From contig JAIKVZ010000025.1 in NCBI GenBank assembly GCA_024685285.1, forward strand, positions 1-64,000: a DNA stretch of 64,000 nt, read 5' to 3'. The DNA comes from Bacteroidales bacterium (GTDB lineage Bacteria; Bacteroidota; Bacteroidia; Bacteroidales; P3). Below are positions 26,499 through 36,003 of the stretch, piece by piece. How positions within the stretch are numbered: the first letter of the stretch is position 1; each line of letters begins with the position of its first letter. The notes beneath the pieces are model-generated. The model made no database searches. It had not been told where the DNA came from and saw only the letters and a program-made list of their open reading frames with translations. The position numbers and the translations under genes were made by a program.

Positions 26499-27751
26499 AT
26501 CTGTTGTGCGGCAATAGTTCTAACAAGGTCGGCCAGCACCTGGTTCACGGTACGGTCGATGTTCTGCTGGCGGCGGTCGCCAAAATGAAGCAACTTGGTA
26601 ATTGAGCCTTGCGGGGTTGCGATGGCTGTCCACACGGTGCCTACCGGCTTCTCCGGTGTGCCGCCGTCGGGGCCTGCCACACCGCTTGTAGCCACAGCAT
26701 AGTCGGTGCATAGCCTAAGCCTCGCCCCCTCAGCCATTTGGCGCACTGTTGGTTCGCTCACTGCACCATGTTCGGCCAGCGTTTTGGCATCAACACCCAA
26801 TGCACACTGTTTCACATCATTGCTGTATGCAACAACACCACCTCTGAAGTAGGCCGAAGTTCCTGGCAGTGCGGTAAGAACCGAGGCAATGGTGCCTCCG
26901 GTGCAACTCTCGGCTGTAGCGAGAGTTAGATGTCGCGAAACAAAAGCCTGTGCTACCAACTCTGGCAGGGTTTCAACATCCTCGCCAACAATATATTGGC
27001 CCGCTATTGAGCGCAACGATGCCACAGCATCGACCATAGCGGATTTTAAGTCATTGGCGGCAGTACGGGATCCACGAGCAGTAATGCGGAGTTTTACCAT
27101 ACCAGCCACTGGCAAATAGGCCACTCCGAGGCTCTTGGGCAACGCCAATTCCCAAGGCTCAATCAGGTCGCTCAGGAACGATTCGCCGATGCCTTGAACT
27201 ATGATGTTTTTGGTCAATATGCAATCGGTTCCGAAATGGTCGGCCAATCGCGGCAACACTCGGTTGCGCATAAGCCACTCCATCTCAAAAGGCACTCCCG
27301 GAAGCGAAACAAGCACCTTGCCGTCGGCTGTCTCGAACCACATGGCCGGCGCGGTTCCAAGGTCGTTACGCAATACAGTGCAACACTCGGGCACCCAAGC
27401 CTGCTGACGGTTTATCGGGGTCAGTTCATAGCCTCGGGCAGCAAAAATGCGACGCACATTGTTCAGAGCATCCTCGTTTTCAACCAAATGGCTATTGAAG
27501 AGGCGACAAAGCACCGTCTTGGTTATATCGTCCTTGGTGGGGCCCAAGCCGCCGGTAAGGATAACCGCATCGGCAGCAGCCAGCGAGGTCGTGACAGCAT
27601 CTTCGATGGCGCGAGATTCGTCGGCCACGGTGACAATATGAGTCACAGCCATGCCAGCCTGTGTCAAGAGGCGTGCCATGGTCGAGGCGTTGGTGTTCAC
27701 CACCTGACCTATCAGCAGTTCGTCGCCTATATTTATTATATGAATATTCAT
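26495..27751 (-). CDS. cinA: CinA: MoCF-like domain plus nicotinamide-nucleotide amidase
   Basis: A 418-residue protein. The ATG at 27,751 starts MNIHIINIGDELLIGQVVNT, the normal family N-terminus; longer in-frame readings only add leader. The N-terminal half is the MoCF-like domain (VILTGGLGPTKDDITKTV), an ADP-ribose pyrophosphatase in studied CinA. The C-terminal half is PncC-type amidase (LATAESCTGGTIASVLT, VVAYSNDVK, ATSGVAGPDGGT), which recycles NMN to NaMN. The -7 box TAATTTTG (27,776-27,783, minus) precedes it. Confidence 0.93.
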   Translation of the reverse strand: MNIHIINIGDELLIGQVVNTNASTMARLLTQAGMAVTHIVTVADESRAIEDAVTTSLAAADAVILTGGLGPTKDDITKTVLCRLFNSHLVENEDALNNVRRIFAARGYELTPINRQQAWVPECCTVLRNDLGTAPAMWFETADGKVLVSLPGVPFEMEWLMRNRVLPRLADHFGTDCILTKNIIVQGIGESFLSDLIEPWELALPKSLGVAYLPVAGMVKLRITARGSRTAANDLKSAMVDAVASLRSIAGQYIVGEDVETLPELVAQAFVSRHLTLATAESCTGGTIASVLTALPGTSAYFRGGVVAYSNDVKQCALGVDAKTLAEHGAVSEPTVRQMAEGARLRLCTDYAVATSGVAGPDGGTPEKPVGTVWTAIATPQGSITKLLHFGDRRQQNIDRTVNQVLADLVRTIAAQQI

Positions 27752-27823
27752 AATATAAAAACCTGTTACGGGGTGCAAAATTACGCAAAAAATACCGAAT
27801 GAACGAAAAAAAATGTTAAAAAA

Positions 27824-27855
27824 TTTGGTCAATTCAAAAAAGAGTCTTACATTTG
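27824..27855 (+). promoter_or_regulatory. Promoter of the ABC transporter-GntR operon
   Basis: TTTG at 27,824-27,827, a 20-base spacer and TACATTTG at 27,848-27,855 fit the consensus fully. Transcription should start near 27,861 and run through five genes to 31,285. It is close to the divergent cinA -7 box. Confidence 0.75.
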
Positions 27856-27898
27856 CAGTGTATTAGAAAAGTAGAACACTATATAAAATTAATGTAAT

Positions 27899-28732
27899 AT
27901 GATTGAAATCAAGAATTTAGACTTCGGCTACAAAAACACGCCAGTCTTTAAAAACATCAGTCTCAACTTCGAGCCAGGCTACATTTACGGTCTGCTGGGC
28001 GAAAACGGGGTTGGAAAAACCACATTACTGAAAATCATTTGCGGTTTGCAACGGCCCCAGGCCGGAACGGTGGAGGTTGACGGCCGCACCAGTTTCGACC
28101 GCGAACCTGGTATGCTGCGCGACATCTTCTTCCTGCCCGACGAGGTGTACCTACCCGACAGCTCCACGCCGCAACGCTATGTTGACGAGCTTGCACCGTT
28201 CTACCCCAACTATGCTCAAGGAACTTTCCTGCACTTGATGCAGGAATTGGAGGTGGAACCCGACCGCAAATTCCGCGAGATGTCGTTTGGTCAACAGAAA
28301 AAATCGCTCATTGCCTGCGCATTGTCGTTAGGCACGCGCTACGTGCTGCTTGACGAACCCAGCAACGGCCTTGACATACCATCGAAGTCGCAACTGCGCT
28401 CCATCCTCTCCAAACGCATGGGAGACGACACCACCATCATCATCTCGACCCACCAAGTGCGCGACGTCGAGAACCTGATAGACCCCATCGTTATCCTGAC
28501 ACACAACGACGTTCTGCTCGACGCCTCGATTGAGCACATCACCAGCAAGCTCTTCTTCGAGTACGGCGGCCCAGCACGACCCGAGGCCCTCTACAGCGAG
28601 CAACTGCCAGGCGGCTACACCAATGTGCTCGTCAACACCGACGGCGAAGAGAGCAAAGTCAACATCGAGGCCCTCTTCAACGCCGTGCTGCACAACAGCC
28701 AACGTGTCAAAGAACTCATGAAACAAAACTAA
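27899..28732 (+). CDS. ABC transporter ATP-binding protein
   Basis: A 277-residue ATPase. Walker A is GLLGENGVGKTTLLK; the signature is MSFGQQKK, a variant of LSGGQ; Walker B is YVLLDEPSNGLD; the H-loop is STHQVRD. It resembles ATPases of small two-component exporters controlled by YtrA-type GntR repressors. The membrane partner follows after 30 bases and the repressor after that. The substrate is unknown; envelope stress or antimicrobial peptide export is common for this layout in other bacteria. Confidence 0.93.
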   Translation: MIEIKNLDFGYKNTPVFKNISLNFEPGYIYGLLGENGVGKTTLLKIICGLQRPQAGTVEVDGRTSFDREPGMLRDIFFLPDEVYLPDSSTPQRYVDELAPFYPNYAQGTFLHLMQELEVEPDRKFREMSFGQQKKSLIACALSLGTRYVLLDEPSNGLDIPSKSQLRSILSKRMGDDTTIIISTHQVRDVENLIDPIVILTHNDVLLDASIEHITSKLFFEYGGPARPEALYSEQLPGGYTNVLVNTDGEESKVNIEALFNAVLHNSQRVKELMKQN

Positions 28733-28762
28733 CAACGAAAAATAATAGGAGAATATTGCACT

Positions 28763-29602
28763 ATGGAAAACAAGATTTTTGACTGGCGACGTTTCGGCAA
28801 TGTGATCAACCACGACATCCGCAATATGTGGCCCACGTTTGGTCCCACTCTGCTCATCATTGTGCTGCTGCCGCTTCTGATATGGCTCGGAGCCCTGGTA
28901 TTTGGAGATATCACCACCATAACAATTCCCACCTCAATCCGTCTTACGGTTATCGCTCTCGTAATCAGCTTGGCCGGCATAATGGCCCCCTCGCGCCTCT
29001 ACCGCACCGCTAACCTGCCAAAGAAAGGCATATATTTTGCCATGCTGCCCGCCTCGAAGTTCGAGAAATACCTCAGTATGCTGCTCATGGTCATGGTGGT
29101 TGTGCCTATTGCTGCAATCTGCGGCAGCCTGGTTCTCGACACACTGCTCTCTGCCCTACCCTTTGGCCCCTACCGCGACTTTCTGTGGGCTTCGGCCCCT
29201 GTGTGGGACTGGATGTCCGGCAATAGTTATGAAGACTTCGAGTTCTATGAGATTTTCTTCGCCAAATTCACACCCATGGCATCCATCGGCGGCCTTGTCC
29301 TGAGCTATATCAACGGCACCGCCCTTTTCCTCTTCACCTCCACCCTATTCAAAAAGCACAAAGTGCTCTACACCATACTGTGGCTCTATCTTATCGAGTT
29401 TGTTCTCACCCTCATTGCCACCCCCATCATCATCACCAAAATGCTGGCCAACGACGCTATGTGGATAACGAACTATTTCGACAAATTCGACCCCGAGCAG
29501 TTCGTGGTGGCCGTCTACTGGATTGGCAACGGCATTGAGTTTTTCTTTGCAGCCCTTTTCATCTGGTGGGCCGGTTACAGGTTGCGCCGTATGCACTATT
29601 GA
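28763..29602 (+). CDS. ABC transporter membrane protein
   Basis: A 279-residue integral membrane protein with about six hydrophobic segments, including TLLIIVLLPLLIWLGALVF, LLMVMVVVPIAAICGSLVL and FFFAALFIWWAGYRL. It is the natural partner of the ATPase just upstream. It has no recognised substrate motif. An acidic, aromatic loop (DWMSGNSYEDFEFYEIFF) lies mid-protein. Position in the operon sets the assignment more than sequence does. Confidence 0.8.
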   Translation: MENKIFDWRRFGNVINHDIRNMWPTFGPTLLIIVLLPLLIWLGALVFGDITTITIPTSIRLTVIALVISLAGIMAPSRLYRTANLPKKGIYFAMLPASKFEKYLSMLLMVMVVVPIAAICGSLVLDTLLSALPFGPYRDFLWASAPVWDWMSGNSYEDFEFYEIFFAKFTPMASIGGLVLSYINGTALFLFTSTLFKKHKVLYTILWLYLIEFVLTLIATPIIITKMLANDAMWITNYFDKFDPEQFVVAVYWIGNGIEFFFAALFIWWAGYRLRRMHY

Positions 29603-29629
29603 CATTATTAATTAACAAAGAGTTATACT

Positions 29630-29974
29630 ATGGAATTCAAGAAACAAAAACCCATATACCTACAGATTGCCGAGTCGCTGTGCGACCGCATTCTGGCCGG
29701 CGAGTGGGACGCTGACGGACGCATACCGTCGGTGCGCGATGTGGCGTCCGACCTTGGCGTGAACCCCAACACGGTAATGCGCTCGTTTGACAACCTGCAG
29801 CAAGCCGAAATAATCTACCCACGCCGCGGCATGGGCTACTATGTGGCCGACGACGGCAAAAACAAAATCATCGAGCGCTATCGCAACGAGTTCCTCAACG
29901 AGGACCTGCCCTCGATTCGCCAACGCATGAAATTTCTCGGCCTCGACGCATCAATTTTTCAAGACAACAATTAA
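29630..29974 (+). CDS. GntR-family regulator, YtrA type
   Basis: A 114-residue repressor with an N-terminal winged helix (IYLQIAESLCDRILAGEWD; IPSVRDVASDLGVNPNTVMR; IIYPRRGMGYYVADD) and only a short C-terminal helix, the hallmark of the YtrA branch. It lies inside the operon it presumably controls, downstream of the transporter genes. The operator is not identified; the leader 27,856-27,898 is the place to look. Confidence 0.9.
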   Translation: MEFKKQKPIYLQIAESLCDRILAGEWDADGRIPSVRDVASDLGVNPNTVMRSFDNLQQAEIIYPRRGMGYYVADDGKNKIIERYRNEFLNEDLPSIRQRMKFLGLDASIFQDNN

Positions 29975-29989
29975 GACCAAATAACAAAA

Positions 29990-30607
29990 ATGAAGAAAAA
30001 CATCACAACCATATTTATCATAGCTGCCGCTACCATATTGGCGACAGGCTGCATACGCTCGCAAAAGGAGACCAACCGCCTCGTCGACGAAGCCTTGGCA
30101 CGCAAAGGGGCCCAATTGGTGGCCGTATACACCGAGGGCGACAACGGCTCCGCAAACTGGCAGTTCGACTCGGTACAGTTTGCCGAATACTACAACGCTC
30201 TCAACATCAAGCGCGGCTCGACCTTGCGGCTCGACAGCATAAAGCTCTGGGACGAAAAGCCGCTGTCGCGCACCAAGCCGGCAAATTTTGAAATCTACAC
30301 GTCCGACGCCGACTCGACATGGGGCTTCACTGGTTATAATCTCTACAAGCGCCTTGACCCCGCACACACCACAACACGATACTATCTAAGCGACGAGATT
30401 TCATTGATCAACTCAACTGAAGAGTACTGCGAGGGTGAAACCGACGCCCTTGTTGCCAAAGCCGAAGACATGCCCGACACCCACTATGCCACCACCGACA
30501 AAGGGCTGCTCGAGGCCTTTGCCGAGATTGACTCGCGGAACAATAAAGGCTGCACCTACTCCGACTACGACGTGCTGCACAAAGCTATCGAATTGTCTCA
30601 CAAATAA
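29990..30607 (+). CDS. Lipoprotein of unknown function
   Basis: A 205-residue lipoprotein: signal MKKNITTIFIIAAATILATG with lipobox ATGC. The mature part is soluble and mixed alpha/beta (RLVDEALARKGAQLVAVYTEGD, NFEIYTSDADSTWGF). No family is recognised. It starts 15 bases after the GntR gene and is followed by a barrel gene, suggesting a role at the cell surface connected with the transporter. Confidence 0.75.
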   Translation: MKKNITTIFIIAAATILATGCIRSQKETNRLVDEALARKGAQLVAVYTEGDNGSANWQFDSVQFAEYYNALNIKRGSTLRLDSIKLWDEKPLSRTKPANFEIYTSDADSTWGFTGYNLYKRLDPAHTTTRYYLSDEISLINSTEEYCEGETDALVAKAEDMPDTHYATTDKGLLEAFAEIDSRNNKGCTYSDYDVLHKAIELSHK

Positions 30608-30622
30608 AAACATAAAACAACC

Positions 30623-31285
30623 ATGAAAAAGACCATCATCATTCTTGCCGCAATGGTGCTTATCGGTGGCACCGCAACGGCTCAGGAAGAAAAAGCCAAG
30701 AAAAGCACCTCGTTTGATGTCGAGATAGGCGGCGGCGCAGGCTTTGGCAACCTCAACGGAAACCTTGCCGACTTCATGGCCGCCAACCACCCTGCTTCGG
30801 ACTACAAAGAGACAATCCCATTGTCTGTGCAGATACACCTGGCCGACGTGTTCAAGTGGCGCAACCTCTGCATAGGGCTGCACGCCAATGTCGAGTCCTC
30901 TTACTCAGCATCGGTGGCCAACCAATACACCGAAAGCGAGAACGCGCTGGCATTTTTAAGTTTAGGCTACGACATTAATCTCTGCAAAAACTTCTCAGTA
31001 CAGCCCAATGTCGGCTTCGGCGTAAGTTCCAGCCAAACCTACTTGGCCAGCAAGCGCAGCGGTGTCGATTTTGTGCAATCCTACACCACAAGCAACCTCA
31101 TTGTACCCTTGACGCTCAACCTATGGTGGAATGTCGAAGACGAGGCTCAGTTTGGCTTTTACTTAGGCTACAACCTGAACATCAAGCAGGTTGGTAGCAC
31201 CTGCATAACTGGACTTGAGAGCGAGGTCGACGGCCTGCGCCTCACTCCCACCTCGTTCAACGCAGGCATTCTGTGCCGATTCTAA
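30623..31285 (+). CDS. Outer-membrane beta-barrel protein
   Basis: A 220-residue protein with a signal peptide (MKKTIIILAAMVLIGGTATAQ) and alternating beta strands ending in the aromatic terminus AGILCRF, typical of small outer-membrane barrels recognised by BamA. Strands such as LCIGLHANVESSYSAS and FGFYLGYNLNIK support eight to ten strands. The family is unclear. It is the last gene of the transporter operon; a hairpin follows at 31,325. Confidence 0.75.
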   Translation: MKKTIIILAAMVLIGGTATAQEEKAKKSTSFDVEIGGGAGFGNLNGNLADFMAANHPASDYKETIPLSVQIHLADVFKWRNLCIGLHANVESSYSASVANQYTESENALAFLSLGYDINLCKNFSVQPNVGFGVSSSQTYLASKRSGVDFVQSYTTSNLIVPLTLNLWWNVEDEAQFGFYLGYNLNIKQVGSTCITGLESEVDGLRLTPTSFNAGILCRF

Positions 31286-31324
31286 CACATCGACATTAAG
31301 CAATTACTTCGTCTTGTTCGCATT

Positions 31325-31355
31325 GCGGCGGGTTCATGACAACATGACCCGCCGC
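31325..31355 (+). terminator. Stem-loop after the transporter operon
   Basis: GCGGCGGGTTCATG and CATGACCCGCCGC form a GC-rich stem with a four-base ACAA loop and one bulge, 39 bases past the stop of the barrel gene. A T tract is not present downstream, so it may work with Rho or protect the mRNA end. Confidence 0.5.
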
Positions 31356-31423
31356 TTGCGTTATAAACCGCTGAAAGACAGAGAAAAGACGGTCACTGAT
31401 CGGTAAATGTATGCACCCAGGTC

Positions 31424-31478
31424 TACCCTCTCCGAACCATACCCGATGTTGACCCGACCTTAACCCGAACCTAACCCC
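31424..31478 (+). repeat. Dispersed 11-bp-period repeat core, copy 3
   Basis: Contains ACCCGATGTTGACCCGACC followed by TTAACCCGAACCTAACCCC. It sits between the convergent barrel gene and rnr. A CAGCAC/GTGCTG inverted repeat follows at 31,496-31,527, keeping the core-then-hairpin order of the other copies. Confidence 0.85.
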
Positions 31479-31539
31479 TTTATCATCCTCATTTACAGCA
31501 CCTTATATTCAATTACGCAAAGTGCTGATATTCATGGTT

Positions 31540-33804
31540 TTAGGAATTTTTGGTCTTCGATGAACTCTTTTTTTTCGATTTGCTTTTTGGTGACTTGGTT
31601 TGGGCTTTGTTTTCGGCCTTATTTTGCCGTCTTGCTTTCTTGGATTGTTTATCGGCCTTGGGCTCGAAGGCTTCGTCAACCAATTCGAAGTCAATCTGTT
31701 TCTTCAACAGGTCGACCCGTTTGACCTTTATTTGCACAGGGAATCCCAACTTGTATGTGCGGCCGTAGCGCCGACCGATGACCTGGTAGTTGTCCTCGTC
31801 AAGCATATAGTAGTCGTCTTTAAGCGAGCCGATTGCTATCATGCCCTCGCAGCGGGTCTGCTCTATTTCGGCATATATGCCCCACTTGCTCACACCCGAT
31901 ATCAGTGCCGGGAACACCTGCCCTATCTTGTCGGCAAGGAACTCGGCCTGCTTGTACTTGATGCTGGCACGCTCGGCATCGGCGGCACGTTTCTCCATCA
32001 CCGAACAGTGCTCGCAATAATCCTCGTACTCGACCGACGAGACCGACTGGCCGCCCTGCATATAGCGCTCGAGCAGACGGTGCACCATCAAGTCGGGATA
32101 GCGGCGTATGGGTGATGTGAAATGGGTGTAGAACTTGAAGCCGAGGCCGTAGTGCCCGATGTTCTGCGTGGAGTATTTGGCTTTGGCCATGGTGCGTATG
32201 GCTATGCTGTCTATCATGGCCTCTTCGCCGCGGCCGGCAATTTTTTCGAACAAACTGTTGTAACTCTTGGCCAGTGTTTTGCGCGAGCCGAGCTTCATCT
32301 TGTAGCCCAATTTGGCCACAAACTGGACAAATGTGTCGAGTTTCTCGGGGTTAGGCTCGTCGTGCACACGATAGACGAATGTCTTGGCCGGGCTTTTCTG
32401 GCCGTGCCTGTCGCCTATGTACGCCGCCACGCAGCGGTTGGCCAGCAGCATAAACTCCTCGACCAACCAGTTGGCCTCACGGTCTTCACGAATATATACG
32501 CCTATGGGGTGGGCATTCTCGTCAAGCTGGAATTTGACCTCCTGTGTCTCGAAGTTGATGGCGCCGTCGGCATAGCGGCGGCTGCGTAGCTTCGACGCCA
32601 AGGCGTTGAGTTGCAGCACGGCCTGGCCGGGGAGGTCGGTCGCGGTGCCGCTGTCTATTATCTGCTGCGCCTCTTCGTAGGCATAGCGACGGTTAGAGCA
32701 GATCACGGTCTTGCCAAACCACTGGTTGTGCACCTGAGCCTCGTCATCGAGTTCGAATACCGCCGAGAAGCACAACTTGTCCTCGTCCTGTTTTAGCGAG
32801 CACAGGTCGTTGCACAGCCGCTCGGGCAGCATCGGCACGGTGCGGTCTACTAGGTAGACGCTGGTGCCGCGCTGATAGGCTTCGCGGTCTATGGCCGTGC
32901 CTGGCTTGACGTAGTGCGACACGTCGGCAATGTGCACACCCACCTCATAGCGGCCTTCGCCAAGAATGCGAAACGAAATGGCGTCGTCGAAGTCCTTGGC
33001 ATCGGCCGGGTCAATGGTGAAGGTGGTCACGTTGCGGAAGTCACGCCTGCCGGCCAAGTCGGCCAGCGTCGGAGCCTTGAGGGCCGAAGCCTCGCGCTCG
33101 GCCTCGGGAGGAAAGTCAAGAGGGAAATCGTACTCGGCCAGTATCGACTGCATCTCGACGTTGTTGTCGCCCGGGCGGCCAAGCCGTTTCACCACGCGTC
33201 CTACGGGATTGTTCATGCGCTCGGGCCAGTCGGTAATCTCGGCCACCACGCGCTCGCCGTCGTCGGCACCGTTGAGGTCGGTGAGTGGTATGAAGATATC
33301 GACCTGCATAGTGCGTGTACCGCTCACAAGGAAAGCGAAACGTTCTTGCTTTTGGATTGTGCCTACAAAACGGGTACGTGCACGTTGCAAGATTTGCACC
33401 ACCTGTCCCTCGGGCTTGCGCATCTTGCGACGCGGAAAGAGCAGCACCTTGACGTGGTCACCGTGCAAGGCGTGGTTAGTGTTGTTGGGGGCAATCTGTA
33501 TGTCCTCGGCAGCGTCGTCACCGTCGGGTATCACGTATGCCTTGCCGCCCTGCTTCATGTCTATCACACCTGTAATATAGCTCTCAGGCAGCAGGTCGGG
33601 GCTGAGATGAATTGGATTTAGTTTGAGTTTGCCGCGGTGGTCGGGGTCGTCAACGAGGATGTTGTCCTCGGCCATCTGCTGCATGAGGACCATCACGTTC
33701 TGGCGCGCGTGCTTGTCGTGAGCCCCTACGCGGGTTGCAATCTGTTTGTAGTTGAACGATTCAAACGGATTGTTGGCAAAAATTTTGAGTATCTGGGTTT
33801 TCAT
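31540..33804 (-). CDS. rnr: Ribonuclease R
   Basis: A 754-residue 3'-5' exoribonuclease of the RNase II/R family. Cold-shock domains precede the RNB core, which shows TIDPADAKDFDDAI (four metal-binding aspartates) and YEVGVHIADVSHYV. The S1 domain (SGVSKWGIYAEIEQTRCEG) and a Lys/Ser-rich tail (KSKSKKKSSSK) end the protein, as in RNase R of many bacteria. It degrades structured RNA and helps in trans-translation quality control. It lies 20 bases after the M3 peptidase gene. Confidence 0.95.
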   Translation of the reverse strand: MKTQILKIFANNPFESFNYKQIATRVGAHDKHARQNVMVLMQQMAEDNILVDDPDHRGKLKLNPIHLSPDLLPESYITGVIDMKQGGKAYVIPDGDDAAEDIQIAPNNTNHALHGDHVKVLLFPRRKMRKPEGQVVQILQRARTRFVGTIQKQERFAFLVSGTRTMQVDIFIPLTDLNGADDGERVVAEITDWPERMNNPVGRVVKRLGRPGDNNVEMQSILAEYDFPLDFPPEAEREASALKAPTLADLAGRRDFRNVTTFTIDPADAKDFDDAISFRILGEGRYEVGVHIADVSHYVKPGTAIDREAYQRGTSVYLVDRTVPMLPERLCNDLCSLKQDEDKLCFSAVFELDDEAQVHNQWFGKTVICSNRRYAYEEAQQIIDSGTATDLPGQAVLQLNALASKLRSRRYADGAINFETQEVKFQLDENAHPIGVYIREDREANWLVEEFMLLANRCVAAYIGDRHGQKSPAKTFVYRVHDEPNPEKLDTFVQFVAKLGYKMKLGSRKTLAKSYNSLFEKIAGRGEEAMIDSIAIRTMAKAKYSTQNIGHYGLGFKFYTHFTSPIRRYPDLMVHRLLERYMQGGQSVSSVEYEDYCEHCSVMEKRAADAERASIKYKQAEFLADKIGQVFPALISGVSKWGIYAEIEQTRCEGMIAIGSLKDDYYMLDEDNYQVIGRRYGRTYKLGFPVQIKVKRVDLLKKQIDFELVDEAFEPKADKQSKKARRQNKAENKAQTKSPKSKSKKKSSSKTKNS

Positions 33805-33824
33805 TTTGGTTCAATAGATTTGGT

Positions 33825-35891
33825 TTACAATAAATTGGAGCGGCGCAAGAAGGCTTTCTGGTCCGGGTCGCGTCCCATAAAGTCGCGGAAGAGCAGAGCC
33901 GGATGGCGAGTGCCCCCTTTGGAGAGCACCAACGTACGCATACGTGCGGCTGTGCGGCGGTTGAAGATACCATCGGCTTTGAAACGGGAGAAGACATCGG
34001 CGTCGAGCACTTCAGCCCACTTGTAGCCGTAATAGCCCGATGCATATCCACCGCTGAAGATGTGATTGAAATTGGTGCTCATTGCGGTGCCCTCCACGCT
34101 TGGCCAAAGCCTCTCGATGGCCCCGTTCTCGGTTTCCTCGACCACACCCGAGTACGGTTGAGTGATAGAATGGAAAGCAATGTCGATCTGCCCGAAGTTG
34201 AGTTGCCTCAAGCATAGTAGACCCGACTGGAAGTTGTAATGTTCGCGCAGACGGTCGACCCACTTCATGGGCATGAGTTTTCCGGTCTGGTAATGGCGTG
34301 CAAACAGGCGCAGGAAGCGTGGCTCGTAGCACCAGTTTTCCATCAGTTGTGAAGGCATTTCGACAAAATCGCGTTTCACCGAGGTGCAACTCAGCGACGA
34401 GTACGCCACATCGCTGAGCAATCCGTGCATTGCGTGTCCCATCTCATGCATGAAAGTCTTCACCTCCTCGAAACTCAGCAGCGACGGTGTTTCGGCCGTG
34501 GGACGTGTGAAATTGCATACCACCTGGACCAACGGACGCTGCTCGATACCGTTGAAGTTGCGCTGGTCGCGGAAGGTTGTCATCCACGCTCCGCTGCGTT
34601 TAGTGGGGCGAGGGTGCATATCGAGATAGAGCAAACCCATGAAGCGGTTGCCGTCGCACACCTTGAAGACTTTGACATCGGGGTGATACACAGGCACATC
34701 CGGAGCTGGTTCGAAACTTATGCCATAGAGCTTGCCATATAGCTCGAACACCCCGCGCTGCACGTTGCCAAGCTCGAAGTAGGGACGCAGCTGCTCGGCA
34801 TCGAAATCATAGAGTTCGCGCGCCAGCCACTCGCTGTAGTAGGCCACATCCCAGGGCTCGAGTTCAAGACCGGAATCCACCTCGGCGACAAAACTTCTGA
34901 GTTGCTCGACATCGGCCCAGGCAATGGGCAGGGCGGCATCGTGCAGTTGCTGCATAAAAGTGCGCAGGTTGGGAAGCGACTGCACCATGCGGTCGTCAAG
35001 GACATAGTCGCACCACGTGCTGTATCCCAACAGGTTGGCCATACGGAGCCTGAGGTTGACAATGCGCTTGATAAGCTCATTGTTGTCGTTGGCATTGCCG
35101 CGGTTGCCGATAGTGTTGTATGCACGCCACATCTGCTCGCGCAACGGACGGCAAGCCGCGTATGCCATGAACGGACGGTAAGAGGGGGCGGCAAGGGTAA
35201 AGACCCACCCCTGCTCACCGCGCATGGCGGCTTCGTCGGCGGCCTGCTGCGCAACCACCACAGGAAGCCCCTCAAGCTGAGCCTCGTCGGTTACGTGCAG
35301 GGCAAACGAGGTATTGTCGGCCAAAGCGTTTTGGCCAAACCTGAGGGTGAGTTCAACCAGCTCCTCACTGGTTTTCATATACTCCTCAAGTGCGGCACCT
35401 TCAAGGTTGGCACCGTTGCGGACAAAGAACTTGTAGCGCTCGGTGAGTAGGGTTGCCTGCTCCTCGCCAAGGGCAAGGGTGCCGTCGGCCAGACGGTTGT
35501 AGAGGGTTTTGACGCGGTCGAAAAGGCAACGGTTGGCGGCCACTTCGTTTTCAAAACGCGTCATCAAAGGCCCTGCCTCGACCACAACCTGCTGCAACTC
35601 CTCGTTGGTATGGCAATCGTCGAGTGCAAAGAGCACGGCCCCAATACGTTCCAACGAGCGGTTGCAGTCCTCTATGGCCTCGATTGTGTTGGCGAAAGTG
35701 GGCTCGGCGTCAAGGTTCGCAATGGCCTCGACATTGGCACGGGCCTCGGCCAAAGCCTGGTTGATGGCAGGCATGAAATGGGCCGGCTCAATGCTGTCGA
35801 ATGGCGGCGCCTCGTAGGGTGCGGACCATTGGCCAAGGAGAGGATTGCCGTAAACGGGTGTAATATTGTGGGTTGAGCTCATTTTTAACAT
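33825..35891 (-). CDS. dcp: M3-family metallopeptidase (Dcp-like)
   Basis: A 688-residue thimet-type oligopeptidase. Zinc ligands are in FMHEMGHAMHGLL (HExxH), and the Dcp-like N-terminus NPLLGQWSAPYEAPPFDSI is typical. No signal peptide is present, so it probably acts in the cytoplasm on peptides, although some relatives are periplasmic. A second in-frame ATG is at 35,882. It is divergent from the coiled-coil lipoprotein gene. Dcp rather than oligopeptidase A is favoured by overall sequence, with moderate confidence. Confidence 0.9.
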   Translation of the reverse strand: MLKMSSTHNITPVYGNPLLGQWSAPYEAPPFDSIEPAHFMPAINQALAEARANVEAIANLDAEPTFANTIEAIEDCNRSLERIGAVLFALDDCHTNEELQQVVVEAGPLMTRFENEVAANRCLFDRVKTLYNRLADGTLALGEEQATLLTERYKFFVRNGANLEGAALEEYMKTSEELVELTLRFGQNALADNTSFALHVTDEAQLEGLPVVVAQQAADEAAMRGEQGWVFTLAAPSYRPFMAYAACRPLREQMWRAYNTIGNRGNANDNNELIKRIVNLRLRMANLLGYSTWCDYVLDDRMVQSLPNLRTFMQQLHDAALPIAWADVEQLRSFVAEVDSGLELEPWDVAYYSEWLARELYDFDAEQLRPYFELGNVQRGVFELYGKLYGISFEPAPDVPVYHPDVKVFKVCDGNRFMGLLYLDMHPRPTKRSGAWMTTFRDQRNFNGIEQRPLVQVVCNFTRPTAETPSLLSFEEVKTFMHEMGHAMHGLLSDVAYSSLSCTSVKRDFVEMPSQLMENWCYEPRFLRLFARHYQTGKLMPMKWVDRLREHYNFQSGLLCLRQLNFGQIDIAFHSITQPYSGVVEETENGAIERLWPSVEGTAMSTNFNHIFSGGYASGYYGYKWAEVLDADVFSRFKADGIFNRRTAARMRTLVLSKGGTRHPALLFRDFMGRDPDQKAFLRRSNLL

Positions 35892-36003
35892 TTTTTATAA
35901 ATTGTCATTATAATAAAAGAGCAAAAAGCGCGTTCTTAATGACATAATAATAACGCAAAGAAGATAAAATAATTGTCCATAAAACCAAAAGAAAGGAAAA
36001 AAA